DNA of 64,000 nucleotides from DASZBX01 sp035943635 (GCA_035943635.1 DASZBX010000089.1:62001-126000), one strand, 5' to 3'. Shown: positions 17,826-26,833, counted from the stretch's first letter. Notes: a model not told the origin generated them from the letters alone. A program made the numbers and translations.

Positions 17826-18530
17826 ATGAGCGACGCGATGGAGACCACCGCCACCCCGACCGGCGGCGGCGCGGCCGAGGAGGCCGGGATCGACCCGTCG
17901 CTGTGGCTGGCCTTCACCCGCGCGGCCGGATTCCTGCCCCAGGACGAGGCGCACGCGCTGTACCGGGCCGCACTGGCCGGGGCCCGGCTCGGCCCGCTGG
18001 CCGAGATCGGCACCTACCAGGGCAAGTCCGCGATCCTGCTGGCCGCCGCGGCCCGGGTGCACGGGCGCAAGCTGGTCACCGTGGACCACCACCGCGGCTC
18101 CGAGGAGCACCAGCCGGGCTGGGCGTACCACGACCCGGACCTGGTCGACCCGATCGTCGGCCAGGTCGACACCCTGCCGCCGGCCCGGCGCGCGCTGGCC
18201 CTGGCCGGGGTGGAGAAGGACGTGGTCATGGTGGTCGGCCGCTCGCCGGAGGTGGCCGCGCTGTGGCCGGGCGCCGGGTTCGGCTTCGTGTTCATCGACG
18301 GCGGCCACACCGACGAGGCCACCTGGGCCGACTACGACGGCTGGGCCCCGCTGGTCTCGCTCGGCGGGGTGCTGGCGATCCACGACGTGTTCCCGGACCC
18401 GGCCGAGGGCGGCCAGGCGCCGTACCGGATCTACCGGCTGGCCCTGGACTCGGGCGAGTTCGCGCAGGACGAGCGGCTGTCCGGGGTCGGCTCGCTGCGG
18501 GTGCTGCGACGGATCGCGGCCCAGGGCTGA
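17826..18530 (+). CDS. Class I SAM-dependent methyltransferase (Methyltransf_24 type)
   Basis: A 234-residue protein with the methyltransferase motif I LAEIGTYQGKSAILLAAAA at about residues 58-76, KLVTVDHHRGS as the acidic strand 2, and FGFVFIDGGHTDEATWADY later. This pattern is typical of the Methyltransf_24 family. Substrate is unknown. ATG 17826 gives a short disordered lead before PSLWLAFTRAAGF. Its start is 37 bases from that of the divergent phosphatase gene, so the two promoters must overlap; co-regulation is likely. Confidence 0.82.
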   Translation: MSDAMETTATPTGGGAAEEAGIDPSLWLAFTRAAGFLPQDEAHALYRAALAGARLGPLAEIGTYQGKSAILLAAAARVHGRKLVTVDHHRGSEEHQPGWAYHDPDLVDPIVGQVDTLPPARRALALAGVEKDVVMVVGRSPEVAALWPGAGFGFVFIDGGHTDEATWADYDGWAPLVSLGGVLAIHDVFPDPAEGGQAPYRIYRLALDSGEFAQDERLSGVGSLRVLRRIAAQG

Positions 18531-18781
18531 GACGGGCCGGGCGGGGCCGAGCGGACTTCTTGCGGACTTGAGGGCGCTGAAAGGGTGCCGGTGTCGGCAA
18601 AACTCGGCGAGGGACCCGCGAACGGACCGCGGTGAGGCCGTGAAACTTTCACCGGAGCGCGCGCGGGGCGCAGTCGGGCACCAGGCGGATCCGGCCGCCC
18701 GTCCGCGCCCTGTCGGCAACCGGGGACGGGAACCGCGGCAGGGTTCGATCAGTACCCGGACAGGCCCCGATCAGACCTCGA

Positions 18782-19642
18782 TCAGTCCCGGCTGAGCAGG
18801 TACTCCAGCGCGATCCGGGTGTCGTCCGGGGTGAGCGCGTCGACCGCGATCTGGTCGGCGGCCTCCAGATACGAGGAGGTGTCGTCGGGCCGTTCGATGT
18901 ACTGCGCGCCGGTCAGGTGCTCCAGGTAGACCACGTCGGCCAGGTCCGGCTCGGAGAACCGCAGCAGGGTGAACGCGCCGCTCTCCGCGGCGTGCGCCCC
19001 GGCCGAGTAGGGCAGCAGCTGGATGGTGACGTTGCGGCGCAGACTCGCGGTGAGCAGGAACTCCACCTGCCGGCGCATCACCTCGGGGCCGCCGATCGGG
19101 CGCCGGACCGCGGACTCGTCCAGCACCACCCACAGCTTCGGCGAGGTGGCCGGGTCGGCGAACTTCTGCTGCCGGCGCTGGCGCATCAGGGCCAGCTTGT
19201 TCACCTCGGCCGAGCCGAGCGAGCGGTTGGAGGCGATCACCGCGCGGGAGTACTCCGGGGTCTGGAGCAGGCCGTTGACGAACTGCAGGTCGTAGGTGCG
19301 GATCAGCGACGCCGCGTCCTCCAGCCCGACGTAGGGGCCGAACCAGGGGGCGATGACCTCGTTGAAGCTGTTCCACCAGCCGAGCGTGTTGGCCTCGTGC
19401 ACCAGGGTCATGGTCTGGGCCCGCTCGACCGGGTCGGTCACCTTGTAGAAGGTCAGCAGGTCCTCGACGTCGCGTTCCTTGAAGGAGACCTTCCCGGTCT
19501 CCATCCGGGAGATCTTGGCCTCGCTGCCCCGGATGTGGTAGCCGGCCTCCTTCATCGTGATGCCCTGGTCTTCGCGCAGGCGGCGCAGCGTCGAGCCGAG
19601 CAGGATACGGCGAACCGCCGAATTGCCGCTCTCAGCTTCCAT
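18782..19642 (-). CDS. XRE-family regulator with DUF5753 domain
   Basis: A 286-residue regulator from ATG 19642 (GGAG 8 bases upstream). The N-terminal helix-turn-helix covers about residues 10-65 (LRRLREDQGITMKEAG, SEAKISRMETGKV). The rest is DUF5753, with LIRTYDLQFVNGLLQTPEYS and the later AAESGAFTLLRF and VVYLEHLTGAQYIE segments. In streptomycetes such proteins (WhiJ-like) act together with a small DUF397 protein and an anti-sigma-like ATPase; both partners follow here on the opposite strand. It probably controls a developmental or antibiotic switch. The ligand is unknown. Confidence 0.9.
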   Translation of the reverse strand: MEAESGNSAVRRILLGSTLRRLREDQGITMKEAGYHIRGSEAKISRMETGKVSFKERDVEDLLTFYKVTDPVERAQTMTLVHEANTLGWWNSFNEVIAPWFGPYVGLEDAASLIRTYDLQFVNGLLQTPEYSRAVIASNRSLGSAEVNKLALMRQRRQQKFADPATSPKLWVVLDESAVRRPIGGPEVMRRQVEFLLTASLRRNVTIQLLPYSAGAHAAESGAFTLLRFSEPDLADVVYLEHLTGAQYIERPDDTSSYLEAADQIAVDALTPDDTRIALEYLLSRD

Positions 19643-19978
19643 GTCCCAGCTCCCGCCCCGGTCGCCCGAGCGCACCACGGCGACTACTCATGTCAACGAC
19701 GTGCAGATCCACTGTGGTCCGGTACCTGTCCGGCCGCCCCGGCGCACCCGGCCGGCGAGGGATTCGTGTGCCCAGTCTTGCATCTGTCGGGAAAGAAATG
19801 AAGTTCTCTTGTGGAACAGGCAGTGACAGACCATCACTCGGCGCTACGATGCAAATGCATAAGCACTCGCCTCATTCGCACGTGCATCGGCTCTTGCTGA
19901 AGCCGGCCGGCGGTGAACCCGGGTGGCCCCGACCGAGCAAAAACCTCATAGCCGACACCCAACCTTCACGGACCCAAC

Positions 19979-20446
19979 ATGCCTATCGCCCCTTCCGCCC
20001 ACACGGACGTCGATCGGTTCCCGGTTTCCTCGAACGGGGCCAAGGTCATGGACACACCAGCGCTCAGCAGGCAGCTCGACCTGACCGCCCGCCCGGAGTC
20101 GGCCGGCCAGGCCCGGCGGTTCGCGCACGCGTGCCTGCTGGACTGGCAGCTGGACCGGCTGGCCGACGACGTCGACCTGGTGGTCTCCGAGCTGGTGACC
20201 AACGCCCTGCTGCACGCCCGGATCGAGGGCCGCGGCTCGGCGCCGATCCGGCTGGAGGTACTGCGCGACCTGGACTTCCTGCTGTGCCGGGTGACCGACG
20301 GGAGCCTGGCCCCGCCGGCCCAGGAGCCGGCCGGGGACACCGCGGAGAACGGCCGCGGGCTGCTGCTTGTCGACATCCTGTCGGCACAGTGGGGCTGGTT
20401 CAGCGGCCCGGCCGGCAAGGCGGTCTGGGCCAGGTTCGACCTCTGA
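19979..20446 (+). CDS. ATP-binding anti-sigma-factor-like protein (HATPase_c, RsbW type)
   Basis: A 155-residue protein with a GHKL ATPase fold: the N box SELVTNALLHAR at about residues 68-79, and the ENGRGLLLVDIL glycine box near residue 122. Proteins like this act as serine kinases or anti-sigma factors. The start is uncertain; ATG 20048 would give a shorter protein starting at MDTPALSRQLDL, closer to the usual length. It lies between the divergent DUF5753 regulator and the DUF397 gene, the classical WhiJ/AbaA-type set. A 19-bp perfect hairpin follows. Confidence 0.87.
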   Translation: MPIAPSAHTDVDRFPVSSNGAKVMDTPALSRQLDLTARPESAGQARRFAHACLLDWQLDRLADDVDLVVSELVTNALLHARIEGRGSAPIRLEVLRDLDFLLCRVTDGSLAPPAQEPAGDTAENGRGLLLVDILSAQWGWFSGPAGKAVWARFDL

Positions 20447-20473
20447 TCCCGCACTGATTTTCAGGGCCCTGCG

Positions 20474-20515
20474 ACCCGGCCCGGTTCCGGCGCTACCGCC
20501 GGAACCGGGCCGGGT
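20474..20515 (+). terminator. Strong 19-bp hairpin terminator
   Basis: ACCCGGCCCGGTTCCGGCG (20474-20492) pairs without mismatch with CGCCGGAACCGGGCCGGGT (20497-20515) around a CTAC loop, 28 bases after the ATPase stop. This is the longest perfect stem found in the window. Confidence 0.85.
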
Positions 20516-20721
20516 CAACGCTGCCGGCCCATTCGCCATCCTTCGCCCGGGAGTTGGCCCGGTATTGCATTCGAATTCCCGTCTGCAAGTGCATTCGAAC
20601 GTGAATCAGGAGTAGCTTCGAAGGCGGGACGGTGCGGACGGCGCGCCGTCCGCAACCGCGGCAGGAATGTGCCGCCAGCGCCAGAACTTCTCGTCGATCC
20701 GAAACCTTCAGGAGGATCCAG

Positions 20722-20961
20722 ATGTCCACTTCGGCGTACAACGGAATTCCGGCCGGCGACCTTGCCGGCGCGGCCTGGCGCAAGGCCGGCGCGAGCAACT
20801 CGCAGGGGGCGTGCGTCGAGTTCGCGCGGCTCGGCGACGGCTCGGTGGCCGTGCGCAACTCCCGCTTCCCGGACGGCCCGGCCCTGGTCTACACCCCGGC
20901 CGAGATCGCGGCCATGCTCGACGGCGCGAAGCAGGGCGAGTTCGACGACCTGGCCGGCTGA
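20722..20961 (+). CDS. DUF397 family protein
   Basis: A 79-residue protein of the DUF397 family: AAWRKAGASNSQGACVEFAR at residues 14-33, then VAVRNSRFPDGPALVYTP and EIAAMLDGAKQGEFDDLAG. Such small proteins are partners, possibly antitoxin-like antagonists, of DUF5753 regulators. ATG 20722 has CAGGAGG-type sequence upstream (AGGAGGATCCAG). It completes the regulator/ATPase/DUF397 set here. A paralogue lies at 45.5-45.7 kb. Confidence 0.9.
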   Translation: MSTSAYNGIPAGDLAGAAWRKAGASNSQGACVEFARLGDGSVAVRNSRFPDGPALVYTPAEIAAMLDGAKQGEFDDLAG

Positions 20962-20977
20962 CGCCGCCGGCTGAGTC

Positions 20978-21019
20978 CAGGCGCCGCGGATCCGGCCGAC
21001 ACCGGGTCCGCGGCGCCTG
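20978..21019 (+). terminator. Hairpin terminator after the DUF397 gene
   Basis: CAGGCGCCGCGGATCC (20978-20993) pairs with GGGTCCGCGGCGCCTG (21004-21019) with one mismatch, 16 bases after the stop codon. The ~300 bases between it and the next gene show no further gene; they are less GC-rich and probably hold the next promoter. Confidence 0.8.
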
Positions 21020-21327
21020 CGCGGCAGAGGGAAAAGATCCATTTCCCAGCGGGGTTTTCGGATTTTTGAAGATCGCGACAGCGGCGCCGAACGCATTGTC
21101 GAACCGAATGGGAAACGGGTGTACGACCTGTTCGGGGAACCGCGGAACAATCCGCGCGCAGGGGATACAGCGGGTACCACACTTATCCCAAAGCGCTATC
21201 GGGGGGCAGCCCGACCGACTACCATTCCCTTCAGGCGGACCGCTTATTCCTCTTCTTCGCGGCGGGGTGCGCCGGAGTCGTGGGAGCGGCGGCGCGGGAG
21301 CGCGGTCTCGGTCGGGGAGGGGCACCA

Positions 21328-22386
21328 GTGGACGAGTCGGACCGGCGCGGACCGGAACAGCCGCAGAACACCGCGCCCGCCGGGGGTGAATCAGACACCG
21401 GATTCGAGGCCGGTTCCCCGTCCGGAACCGAGCAGGGGCAGGGCCATCGGCGCCGGCGTGCGGCCGGGGCCGGCCGTGGCCCGATCGGCGGGTTCGGGGT
21501 CGGGCCGGTCATCGAACCCGGATACTGGGAGGACGACCTGCCGGTACGCTCCTCGCTCTCGCTGGTCGACACCTCCGCCCCGCACCCGTGGCGGATGTAC
21601 AACTTCCTGGTCGGCGGCAAGGACAACTTCCAGGTGGACCGGGACGCGGCGGCCGAACTGCTCAAGGTCCGGCCGGACACGGCGCTGACCGCCCGCGCGG
21701 TGGAGTCCTTCTGCGCCCGCTGCGTGGTCGAGCTGGCCGGGGCCGGGATCCGCCAGTTCGTCCAGTTCGGCAGCGCGATCTCGGTGCCCCGGGCCAGTTC
21801 CGCGACCGCGCGGCAGTACGCCCCGGACGTGCGGTTCGTCTACGTGGCCGAGGACCCGGTCACCCTGATCCACGCGCGGGCCGTGCTGGCCGAGGACAAC
21901 GTGGAGATCATCGGCGGCAACTTCCGCGACCCGCGGCAGATGCTGTCCGAACCGGCCCTGAACGCGCTGGTGGATCTGGACGAGCCCTGCGGCTTCCTGC
22001 TGTTCGGGATGCTCGACTTCATCGCCGACGACCGCCGGGCCCGCACCGCGCTGCAGGACATCTACGACCGGGCCGCGCCGGGCAGCTACCTGGCGTTCAT
22101 GCACATCCTCGAGGTCGGCAACGGCCCGGCCGACCGGGCCGTGGACGTGATACTGGTCCAGGAGGACATCCAGCTCACGCCGCGGCACGTGCCCGAGATC
22201 GAGAAGATCATCGAAGGCTTCGAACTCTGGGACGAGCAGGGCCTGGTGCCGGTGACCAACTGGCGCCCGGACCCGAAGGAGAGGGGCCCGGGCCCGGAAC
22301 TGGCGGACCGGGCCGGGGCCGTGGGCGCGGTCATCGTCAAACGCTCAGACGCGAAACCGGGCGAGCGAGCCGGGGCTCTGGGTTAG
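21328..22386 (+). CDS. SAM-dependent methyltransferase-like protein (DUF574)
   Basis: A 352-residue protein of the actinobacterial DUF574 methyltransferase family. After a ~75-residue disordered Gly/Arg/Pro lead, it has the hallmark HPWRMYNFLVGGKDNFQVD, then IRQFVQFGSAISV (SAM-binding region; the family usually has a glycine-rich 'QFLDIGSGLP' here), VRFVYVAEDPVTLIHAR and FLLFGMLDFIADD. The motif I region reads FGSAIS rather than a standard GxGxP loop, so catalytic ability is open. GTG 21328 has GGAGG 7 bases upstream. Substrate unknown. Confidence 0.83.
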   Translation: MDESDRRGPEQPQNTAPAGGESDTGFEAGSPSGTEQGQGHRRRRAAGAGRGPIGGFGVGPVIEPGYWEDDLPVRSSLSLVDTSAPHPWRMYNFLVGGKDNFQVDRDAAAELLKVRPDTALTARAVESFCARCVVELAGAGIRQFVQFGSAISVPRASSATARQYAPDVRFVYVAEDPVTLIHARAVLAEDNVEIIGGNFRDPRQMLSEPALNALVDLDEPCGFLLFGMLDFIADDRRARTALQDIYDRAAPGSYLAFMHILEVGNGPADRAVDVILVQEDIQLTPRHVPEIEKIIEGFELWDEQGLVPVTNWRPDPKERGPGPELADRAGAVGAVIVKRSDAKPGERAGALG

Positions 22387-22396
22387 AGTCGGCGGC

Positions 22397-22858
22397 ATGC
22401 ATGAGGAACCGCGCGCCGGCGCACGTCCGGCGACCTCCGACGAGGGGCCGCACCGGCAGGTGGACCAGCTGGCGGGTCCCGGGCTGTGGGGCGAGCTGGT
22501 GGCGCGCACGTTCGCGCTGCCGGGCGTGCTGGAGGGCCACAGCCAGGTCTCGCCGGCCGGCTCCCGGGCGGTGTTCCTGGCCGACCAGGCCGAGGAACGC
22601 TCCCCGGAGACCTCGCTGGCCCCCGGGCGGCGCCTGGAACCGGTGCACCTGCACGCGGTCACGGACACCAGCGTCCACCTCGTCCTGCCGCCCGAGCGCG
22701 GCGAGCGGCTGGTCCGGCTGGGCTGGGCCGAGCCGCACCAGTTCGCCGAGTTCGGGACCGAGTTCATGGTCTACGGGCCCCGGACCGTGCGGGAACTGGA
22801 CGTCGTCCTCGGCCTGATCGAGGAGAGCCTCGCGTTCGCCCGCGGCATCGAGCCCTGA
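22397..22858 (+). CDS. DUF5519 (luciferase family) protein
   Basis: A 153-residue protein matching DUF5519, an actinobacterial family annotated as 'luciferase family protein' of unknown function. Family features are EPVHLHAVTDTSVHLVLPPE, WAEPHQFAEFGTEFMVYGPR and a closing ELDVVLGLIEESLAFAR. It starts 10 bases after the previous stop and is probably co-transcribed with the DUF574 gene. No cofactor site is visible. Confidence 0.8.
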   Translation: MHEEPRAGARPATSDEGPHRQVDQLAGPGLWGELVARTFALPGVLEGHSQVSPAGSRAVFLADQAEERSPETSLAPGRRLEPVHLHAVTDTSVHLVLPPERGERLVRLGWAEPHQFAEFGTEFMVYGPRTVRELDVVLGLIEESLAFARGIEP

Positions 22859-22912
22859 TTCCAGCCCTGATTCCAGCTCTGATGACGGGCGCTGATGACG
22901 GGCCCTGACGCC
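22853..22912. repeat. Short tandem direct repeats after the DUF5519 gene
   Basis: Imperfect repeats of CCTGATTCCAG (three copies, the third reading TCTGAT) pass into repeats of TGATGACGGGC (two copies). The array starts in the DUF5519 stop codon region and ends before the convergent gene. It looks like slippage expansion; no function is evident. Confidence 0.5.
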
Positions 22913-22930
22913 GGGCGTCGACCGTCCGGG

Positions 22931-23983
22931 TCAGACCTTGACCTCGGCCGGCCGGACCGCCGGCAGGCCGGCGCCGCCGAAGACCGCCGCGGTGGCCGGG
23001 TCGCCGCCGAGCGCGGCCAGGGCGAGCAGCATCGATCCGGCGGTCCAGCTGGTCAGTTCCTCCGGCCAGATCGCGGTGTCGGCGTACACGTATCCGGTCC
23101 AGTACAGGCCGTCCTGCGGGTTGCGCAGGTGCTGGATGTCGGTCAGCAGGGTCCTGGCCTCGGCCTCGCGGCCGACCGAGGCCAGGGCCAGGGCCAGTTC
23201 GCAGGTCTCGCCGCCGGTCACCCAGGGGTGGTCGTCCACGCAGCGCACACCGAGCCCGGGCACGACGAACCGGGACCAGGACGCGTCGATCCGCTCGTGC
23301 GCCGCGTCTCCGCGCAGGACGGTGCCGAGTACCGGGTAGTACCAGTCCATCGAGTAGCGGTCCTTCGGGCTGAACCGCTCCGGGTGCGCGGCCACCGCGT
23401 CGCCGAGGTCGGCCGCGGCCCACTCCCAGTCCGGGTTGTCCCGGCCCAGCGCCCGGGCCAGGGCCAGGGCGCAGCGGACTGCGTGGAAGATGGAGCTGGA
23501 CCCGGTCAGCAGCGCCTCGTCGGTGCCGGTGTTCCAGCGGATCGCGCCGTCCGGGCGCTGCAGGCCGAGCACGAAGGCGATCGCGCGCTCGACGCACGGC
23601 CACAGCTCCTCGGCCGTGTCCCGGTCGCCGGTGCTCAGGTAGTGGTGGTAGGCGCCGACGCCGACGTAGGCGCTGAAGTTCGCGTCCCGGGTCGGGTCGG
23701 TGGGCCCGCCCGCGCCGGCCGGGCCGTCGGCGTAGTTGGCGAACCAGGAGCCGTCCGGGTTCTGCCGCCCGGCCAGCCAGCGGTAGGCCCGGCCGGCCGC
23801 GGTGTGCTGCTCGGCCGCGTCCAGGGCCATCGCGGTCTCCACGTGGTCCCAGGGGTCGAGTTTGTCGCCGTGGAACCAGGGGATGGACCCGTCCGGGCGC
23901 TGCACGGCCAGGATCCCGGCCACGGTCGCGGCCAGCTCCTCCTGGCTGAGCACGCCCGGCGCGGCCAGGTCGGCGCGGGTCAT
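22931..23983 (-). CDS. Prenyltransferase/squalene-cyclase-like alpha-barrel protein
   Basis: A 350-residue protein built of repeated alpha-hairpins with QRPDGSIPWF, GRQNPDGSWFANYADG, LGLQRPDGAIRWN and NPQDGLYWTGYVYAD: the Gln/Asp/Gly/Trp pattern of the terpenoid cyclase/prenyltransferase alpha-alpha barrel. This fold also occurs in carbohydrate-active enzymes. ATG 23983 overlaps the stop of the upstream methyltransferase (ATGA), so translation is coupled. It is the last gene of a three-gene glycosyltransferase-methyltransferase-barrel operon. The reaction cannot be assigned. Confidence 0.75.
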   Translation of the reverse strand: MTRADLAAPGVLSQEELAATVAGILAVQRPDGSIPWFHGDKLDPWDHVETAMALDAAEQHTAAGRAYRWLAGRQNPDGSWFANYADGPAGAGGPTDPTRDANFSAYVGVGAYHHYLSTGDRDTAEELWPCVERAIAFVLGLQRPDGAIRWNTGTDEALLTGSSSIFHAVRCALALARALGRDNPDWEWAAADLGDAVAAHPERFSPKDRYSMDWYYPVLGTVLRGDAAHERIDASWSRFVVPGLGVRCVDDHPWVTGGETCELALALASVGREAEARTLLTDIQHLRNPQDGLYWTGYVYADTAIWPEELTSWTAGSMLLALAALGGDPATAAVFGGAGLPAVRPAEVKV

Positions 23984-24693
23984 CGGGCCTTGGTCGCGTA
24001 GACGACCAGGCTCTTGCCGAGCACCGGGTTCAGCGCGGCCTCGCTGATCCGGGTGAGCTTCGGGGCCTTCATGATGTCCCAGACCAGCATTCTGTGATAC
24101 ATCCGGACGGGTGCGGCCTGGTCGTTGTCCACTCCGACCGCGCACTTGAGCCACCAGTAGGGCGAGTGCAGCGCGTGCGCGTGGTGGCTGGCGTACGGGC
24201 GCAGCCCGGCCACCCGCAGCCGGTCGAGCACCTGGCGGCGCTGGTAGATCCGGATGTGCCCGCCCTCGACCTCGTGGTACTGGTCGGACAGGAACCAGCA
24301 GACCGTCTCGGGGAACCAGCGCGGCACGGTGACCGCGATCCGGCCGCCGGGCTTGAGCACCCGGGACAGTTCGGCGTACGCGCGGGTGTCGTCGTGCAGG
24401 TGTTCGAGCACTTCGGCGGCGACCACCAGGTCGAAGCTGGCGTCCGGGAAGGGCAGGTGGTAGGCGTCGGCCCGGACCGCGGTGGCGTCGGCGTCCGGCG
24501 GGACCTCGCCGGCCTCGCGCATGGCCTGGAACATCGCGTTCGCGGAGTCGACCTCGGCCATCGAGTAGTCCAGGGCGACCACCCGCGCGCCCTTGCGCAG
24601 CAGCGCGAACGAGTGCCGTCCGCCGCCGGCGCCCAGGTCGAGCACCCGTTGGCCGGGGATGACCGGGAAGCGGTCGAAGTCGACGGTCAGCAT
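23980..24693 (-). CDS. Class I SAM-dependent methyltransferase
   Basis: A 237-residue methyltransferase of the UbiE/Methyltransf_11 type. Motif I VLDLGAGGGRHSFALL is at residues 18-33, ARVVALDYS follows, FDLVVAAEVLEHLHD is motif II, and RVLKPGGRIAVTVPRW is motif III. The start lies inside the end of the glycosyltransferase gene (7-base overlap) and the stop overlaps the next start by 4 bases, so the three genes form one translationally coupled operon. It probably methylates the product of the neighbouring glycosyltransferase; the substrate is unknown. Confidence 0.88.
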   Translation of the reverse strand: MLTVDFDRFPVIPGQRVLDLGAGGGRHSFALLRKGARVVALDYSMAEVDSANAMFQAMREAGEVPPDADATAVRADAYHLPFPDASFDLVVAAEVLEHLHDDTRAYAELSRVLKPGGRIAVTVPRWFPETVCWFLSDQYHEVEGGHIRIYQRRQVLDRLRVAGLRPYASHHAHALHSPYWWLKCAVGVDNDQAAPVRMYHRMLVWDIMKAPKLTRISEAALNPVLGKSLVVYATKAR

Positions 24694-26201
24694 GCGAGGG
24701 GGCCCTTCTTGCTCGGGTCGGTGGGTCCGGGGGCGGCGGCGAGGTCCGCGACGAGGTCGGCGGCGGCCGGGAGCGGCACGGTCGGCGGCGCGACGGAGGC
24801 GACGGCCGGGACCGTCGCGGTGAGCGGCGCGACCTCGGCGGCGGGGACCGGCGCGACGGAGGCGGCGGCGTCGATGACGGCGACAGTGGTGCCCGCGCCG
24901 GAGCCGACGCTCGTGCTCACGCTCCTCGTCGAGCCCGCGCCCGCGGTGGCCTCGATCAGCGCGTAGTACCGCTCGGCGGTGGCGATCGCGGCGGTGCGCC
25001 AGGTGAACCGGGTCACCGCGCGTTCCCGGGCCGCCGCGCCGAGCCTGGCCCGCAACTGCGGGTCGCCGAGCAGCCGGGACAGGGCCACGGCCAGTGCGGG
25101 CGCGTCCCCGGGCGGCACGGCCAGGGTGCTGTGCCCGTCCGGGCCGGCCACCTCCGGCAGGGCGCCGCCGGTGGTCGACACCAGCGGCAGGCCGATCGCC
25201 ATCGCCTCGACCGCCGGGAGGGAGAAGCCCTCGTAGAGCGACGGCACGCAGGCGATCTCGGCGGACCGCAGGGTGGCGATCAGTTCGTCCTCGCTCAGGC
25301 TGTCGGTGAACGTGATCGACCCGGCCAGGCCGTACTCCTCGATCGCGCGCAGCGCCGGGCCGCCCTTCTTGGGCTTGCCGACCACCACCAGGTGCGCGTG
25401 GTCGTGCTCGGTGCGCACCTTGGCGAAGGCCTCGATCAGCACGGCCAGGCCCTTGAGCGGGGAGTCGGCGCTGGCCGTGGTCACGATCCGGCCGGGCACC
25501 GTGGCCACCATCGGGTCGGGCCGGTAGCGGTCCACGTCCGTGCCGATCGGGATGGTCCGGATCCGCTCCGGGAGCACGCCCATGTACTCGGCGATCTGCG
25601 CGGCGCTGGAGGAGGAGACCGTGATGATCTCCGGCAGCCGCCGGGCCACCCGCGCCTGCATCTTGGTGAAGCCGTACCAGCGGCGCAGCGAGATCTGCCG
25701 CCAGCCCCCGGCCTCGGCCAGTTCCAGTTCGCGGTCCACCCGGACCGGGTGGTGGATGGTGGCCAGGGTGGGCAGGCCGAGCCCGGGCAGGGTGAGCAGG
25801 CCGCGGCCCAGGCACTGGTTGTCGTGCACGAGGTCGAACTCCCCGGCCCGGGCGGCCAGGACCCGGGCCGCCCGCAGGGCGAAGGTGCGCGGCTCGGGGA
25901 AGCCGGCCGTCCACATCGTGGCCACTTCCAGCAGGTCGATCCGGTCCCGGAACTCGCCCGGCCGCGGGGTGCGGAACGGGTCCGGCTCGCGGTACAGGTC
26001 CAGGCTGGGCACCGGGGTGAAGCCGACCGGGTCGTCGAGCACCGGGTAGGGCTGGCCGGCGAAGACCTCGACCCGGTGGCCGAGCGCGGCCAGTTCGCGG
26101 GAGAGGTTCCGGGTGTAGACGCCCTGCCCGCCGGAGAACGGGTTGCCCCGGTAGCAGAGCAGCGCCACGCGGAGGCCGGACGGCGGCCCGGGAACTGTCA
26201 C
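24687..26201 (-). CDS. Family 4 glycosyltransferase with low-complexity C-terminal tail
   Basis: A 504-residue GT-B glycosyltransferase. The N-terminal Rossmann domain has RVALLCYRGNPFSGGQGVYT; the C-terminal domain has VTTASADSPLKGLAVLIEAF, VVVGKPKKGG and the donor-binding EGFSLPAVEAMAIGLPLVS. The catalytic core ends near residue 420. The remaining ~80 residues are Ala/Val/Thr/Pro-rich with no structure pattern (AGAGSTRSVSTSVGSGAG and similar), and they run into the next gene. GTG 26201 has AGGGAG 8 bases upstream. It heads the three-gene operon, which likely builds or modifies a cell-surface glycoconjugate or glycosylated lipid. Confidence 0.9.
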   Translation of the reverse strand: MTVPGPPSGLRVALLCYRGNPFSGGQGVYTRNLSRELAALGHRVEVFAGQPYPVLDDPVGFTPVPSLDLYREPDPFRTPRPGEFRDRIDLLEVATMWTAGFPEPRTFALRAARVLAARAGEFDLVHDNQCLGRGLLTLPGLGLPTLATIHHPVRVDRELELAEAGGWRQISLRRWYGFTKMQARVARRLPEIITVSSSSAAQIAEYMGVLPERIRTIPIGTDVDRYRPDPMVATVPGRIVTTASADSPLKGLAVLIEAFAKVRTEHDHAHLVVVGKPKKGGPALRAIEEYGLAGSITFTDSLSEDELIATLRSAEIACVPSLYEGFSLPAVEAMAIGLPLVSTTGGALPEVAGPDGHSTLAVPPGDAPALAVALSRLLGDPQLRARLGAAARERAVTRFTWRTAAIATAERYYALIEATAGAGSTRSVSTSVGSGAGTTVAVIDAAASVAPVPAAEVAPLTATVPAVASVAPPTVPLPAAADLVADLAAAPGPTDPSKKGPLAC

Positions 26202-26401
26202 GTCCGTACTCCCTGGCGGTGTGGGGGGAAAGGCGGCGAAGATAGCGATATTCCGGCCAATGCTACACAGTGGGCCGGCCGGGCGGCGCTCATGCTACCA
26301 GCCGGTAACAAGCTGTGCGGGGCGGTCGGCGCGGCGTGGCCGGAGCGCGGGGGCGGCGTGCGGCGGCCGGCCGCGCGGGCCGGCCCCGGGGCCGGGTCCG
26401 G

Positions 26402-26818
26402 CTACAGTTCGACCTTGCGCAGCAGGTCGCGCAGGGTCTCGCGCTCGTCCTGGGCCAGCCCGGCCAGCGGGTTGGCGGCGTAGTCCAGTTCGGTCCAGAT
26501 CCGGGCGGCCACGTCCCGGCCGTCTTCGGTCGGGGTGACCAGCTTGATCCGCCGGTCCCGGCCGTCCGGCTCCCGGGTGACCAGGCCGCGCTTCTCCATC
26601 CGGTCCACCAGGCCGGTGATGTTCGACGGCTCGCACTTGAGGCGCCCGGCCAGCTGGCTCATCGGCATCGGCTCGTCGGACACCAGGGCCAGCATCCGGG
26701 CCTGGCCGCCGGTCAGCCGGTGCCGGGCTGCGACCTGGTCGTACTCGGCGTAGAACCGGGCGGCCATCTCGGCGAACTGGTTCAGGATCTCGACGGTGAG
26801 CGGATCGCGGCGGGCCAT
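26402..26818 (-). CDS. MarR family transcriptional regulator
   Basis: A 138-residue winged-helix regulator: RLTGGQARMLALVSDEPMPM, SQLAGRLKCEPSNITGLVDR (recognition helix) and KRGLVTREPDGRDRRIKLV (wing) follow the MarR pattern exactly. ATG 26818 matches normal family length. A perfect 10-base palindrome GTCCATGGAC lies 21 bases upstream and is a likely autoregulatory operator. It is not in an operon. The effector and targets are unknown. Confidence 0.9.
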   Translation of the reverse strand: MARRDPLTVEILNQFAEMAARFYAEYDQVAARHRLTGGQARMLALVSDEPMPMSQLAGRLKCEPSNITGLVDRMEKRGLVTREPDGRDRRIKLVTPTEDGRDVAARIWTELDYAANPLAGLAQDERETLRDLLRKVEL

Positions 26819-26833
26819 GGCTCCAGGATAGCT

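Noticed and set aside
25131..26483. 450-residue plus-strand frame opposite the glycosyltransferase
   Set aside because: It is repetitive Gly/Arg/Val sequence without domains; the GT4 motifs are on the minus strand.
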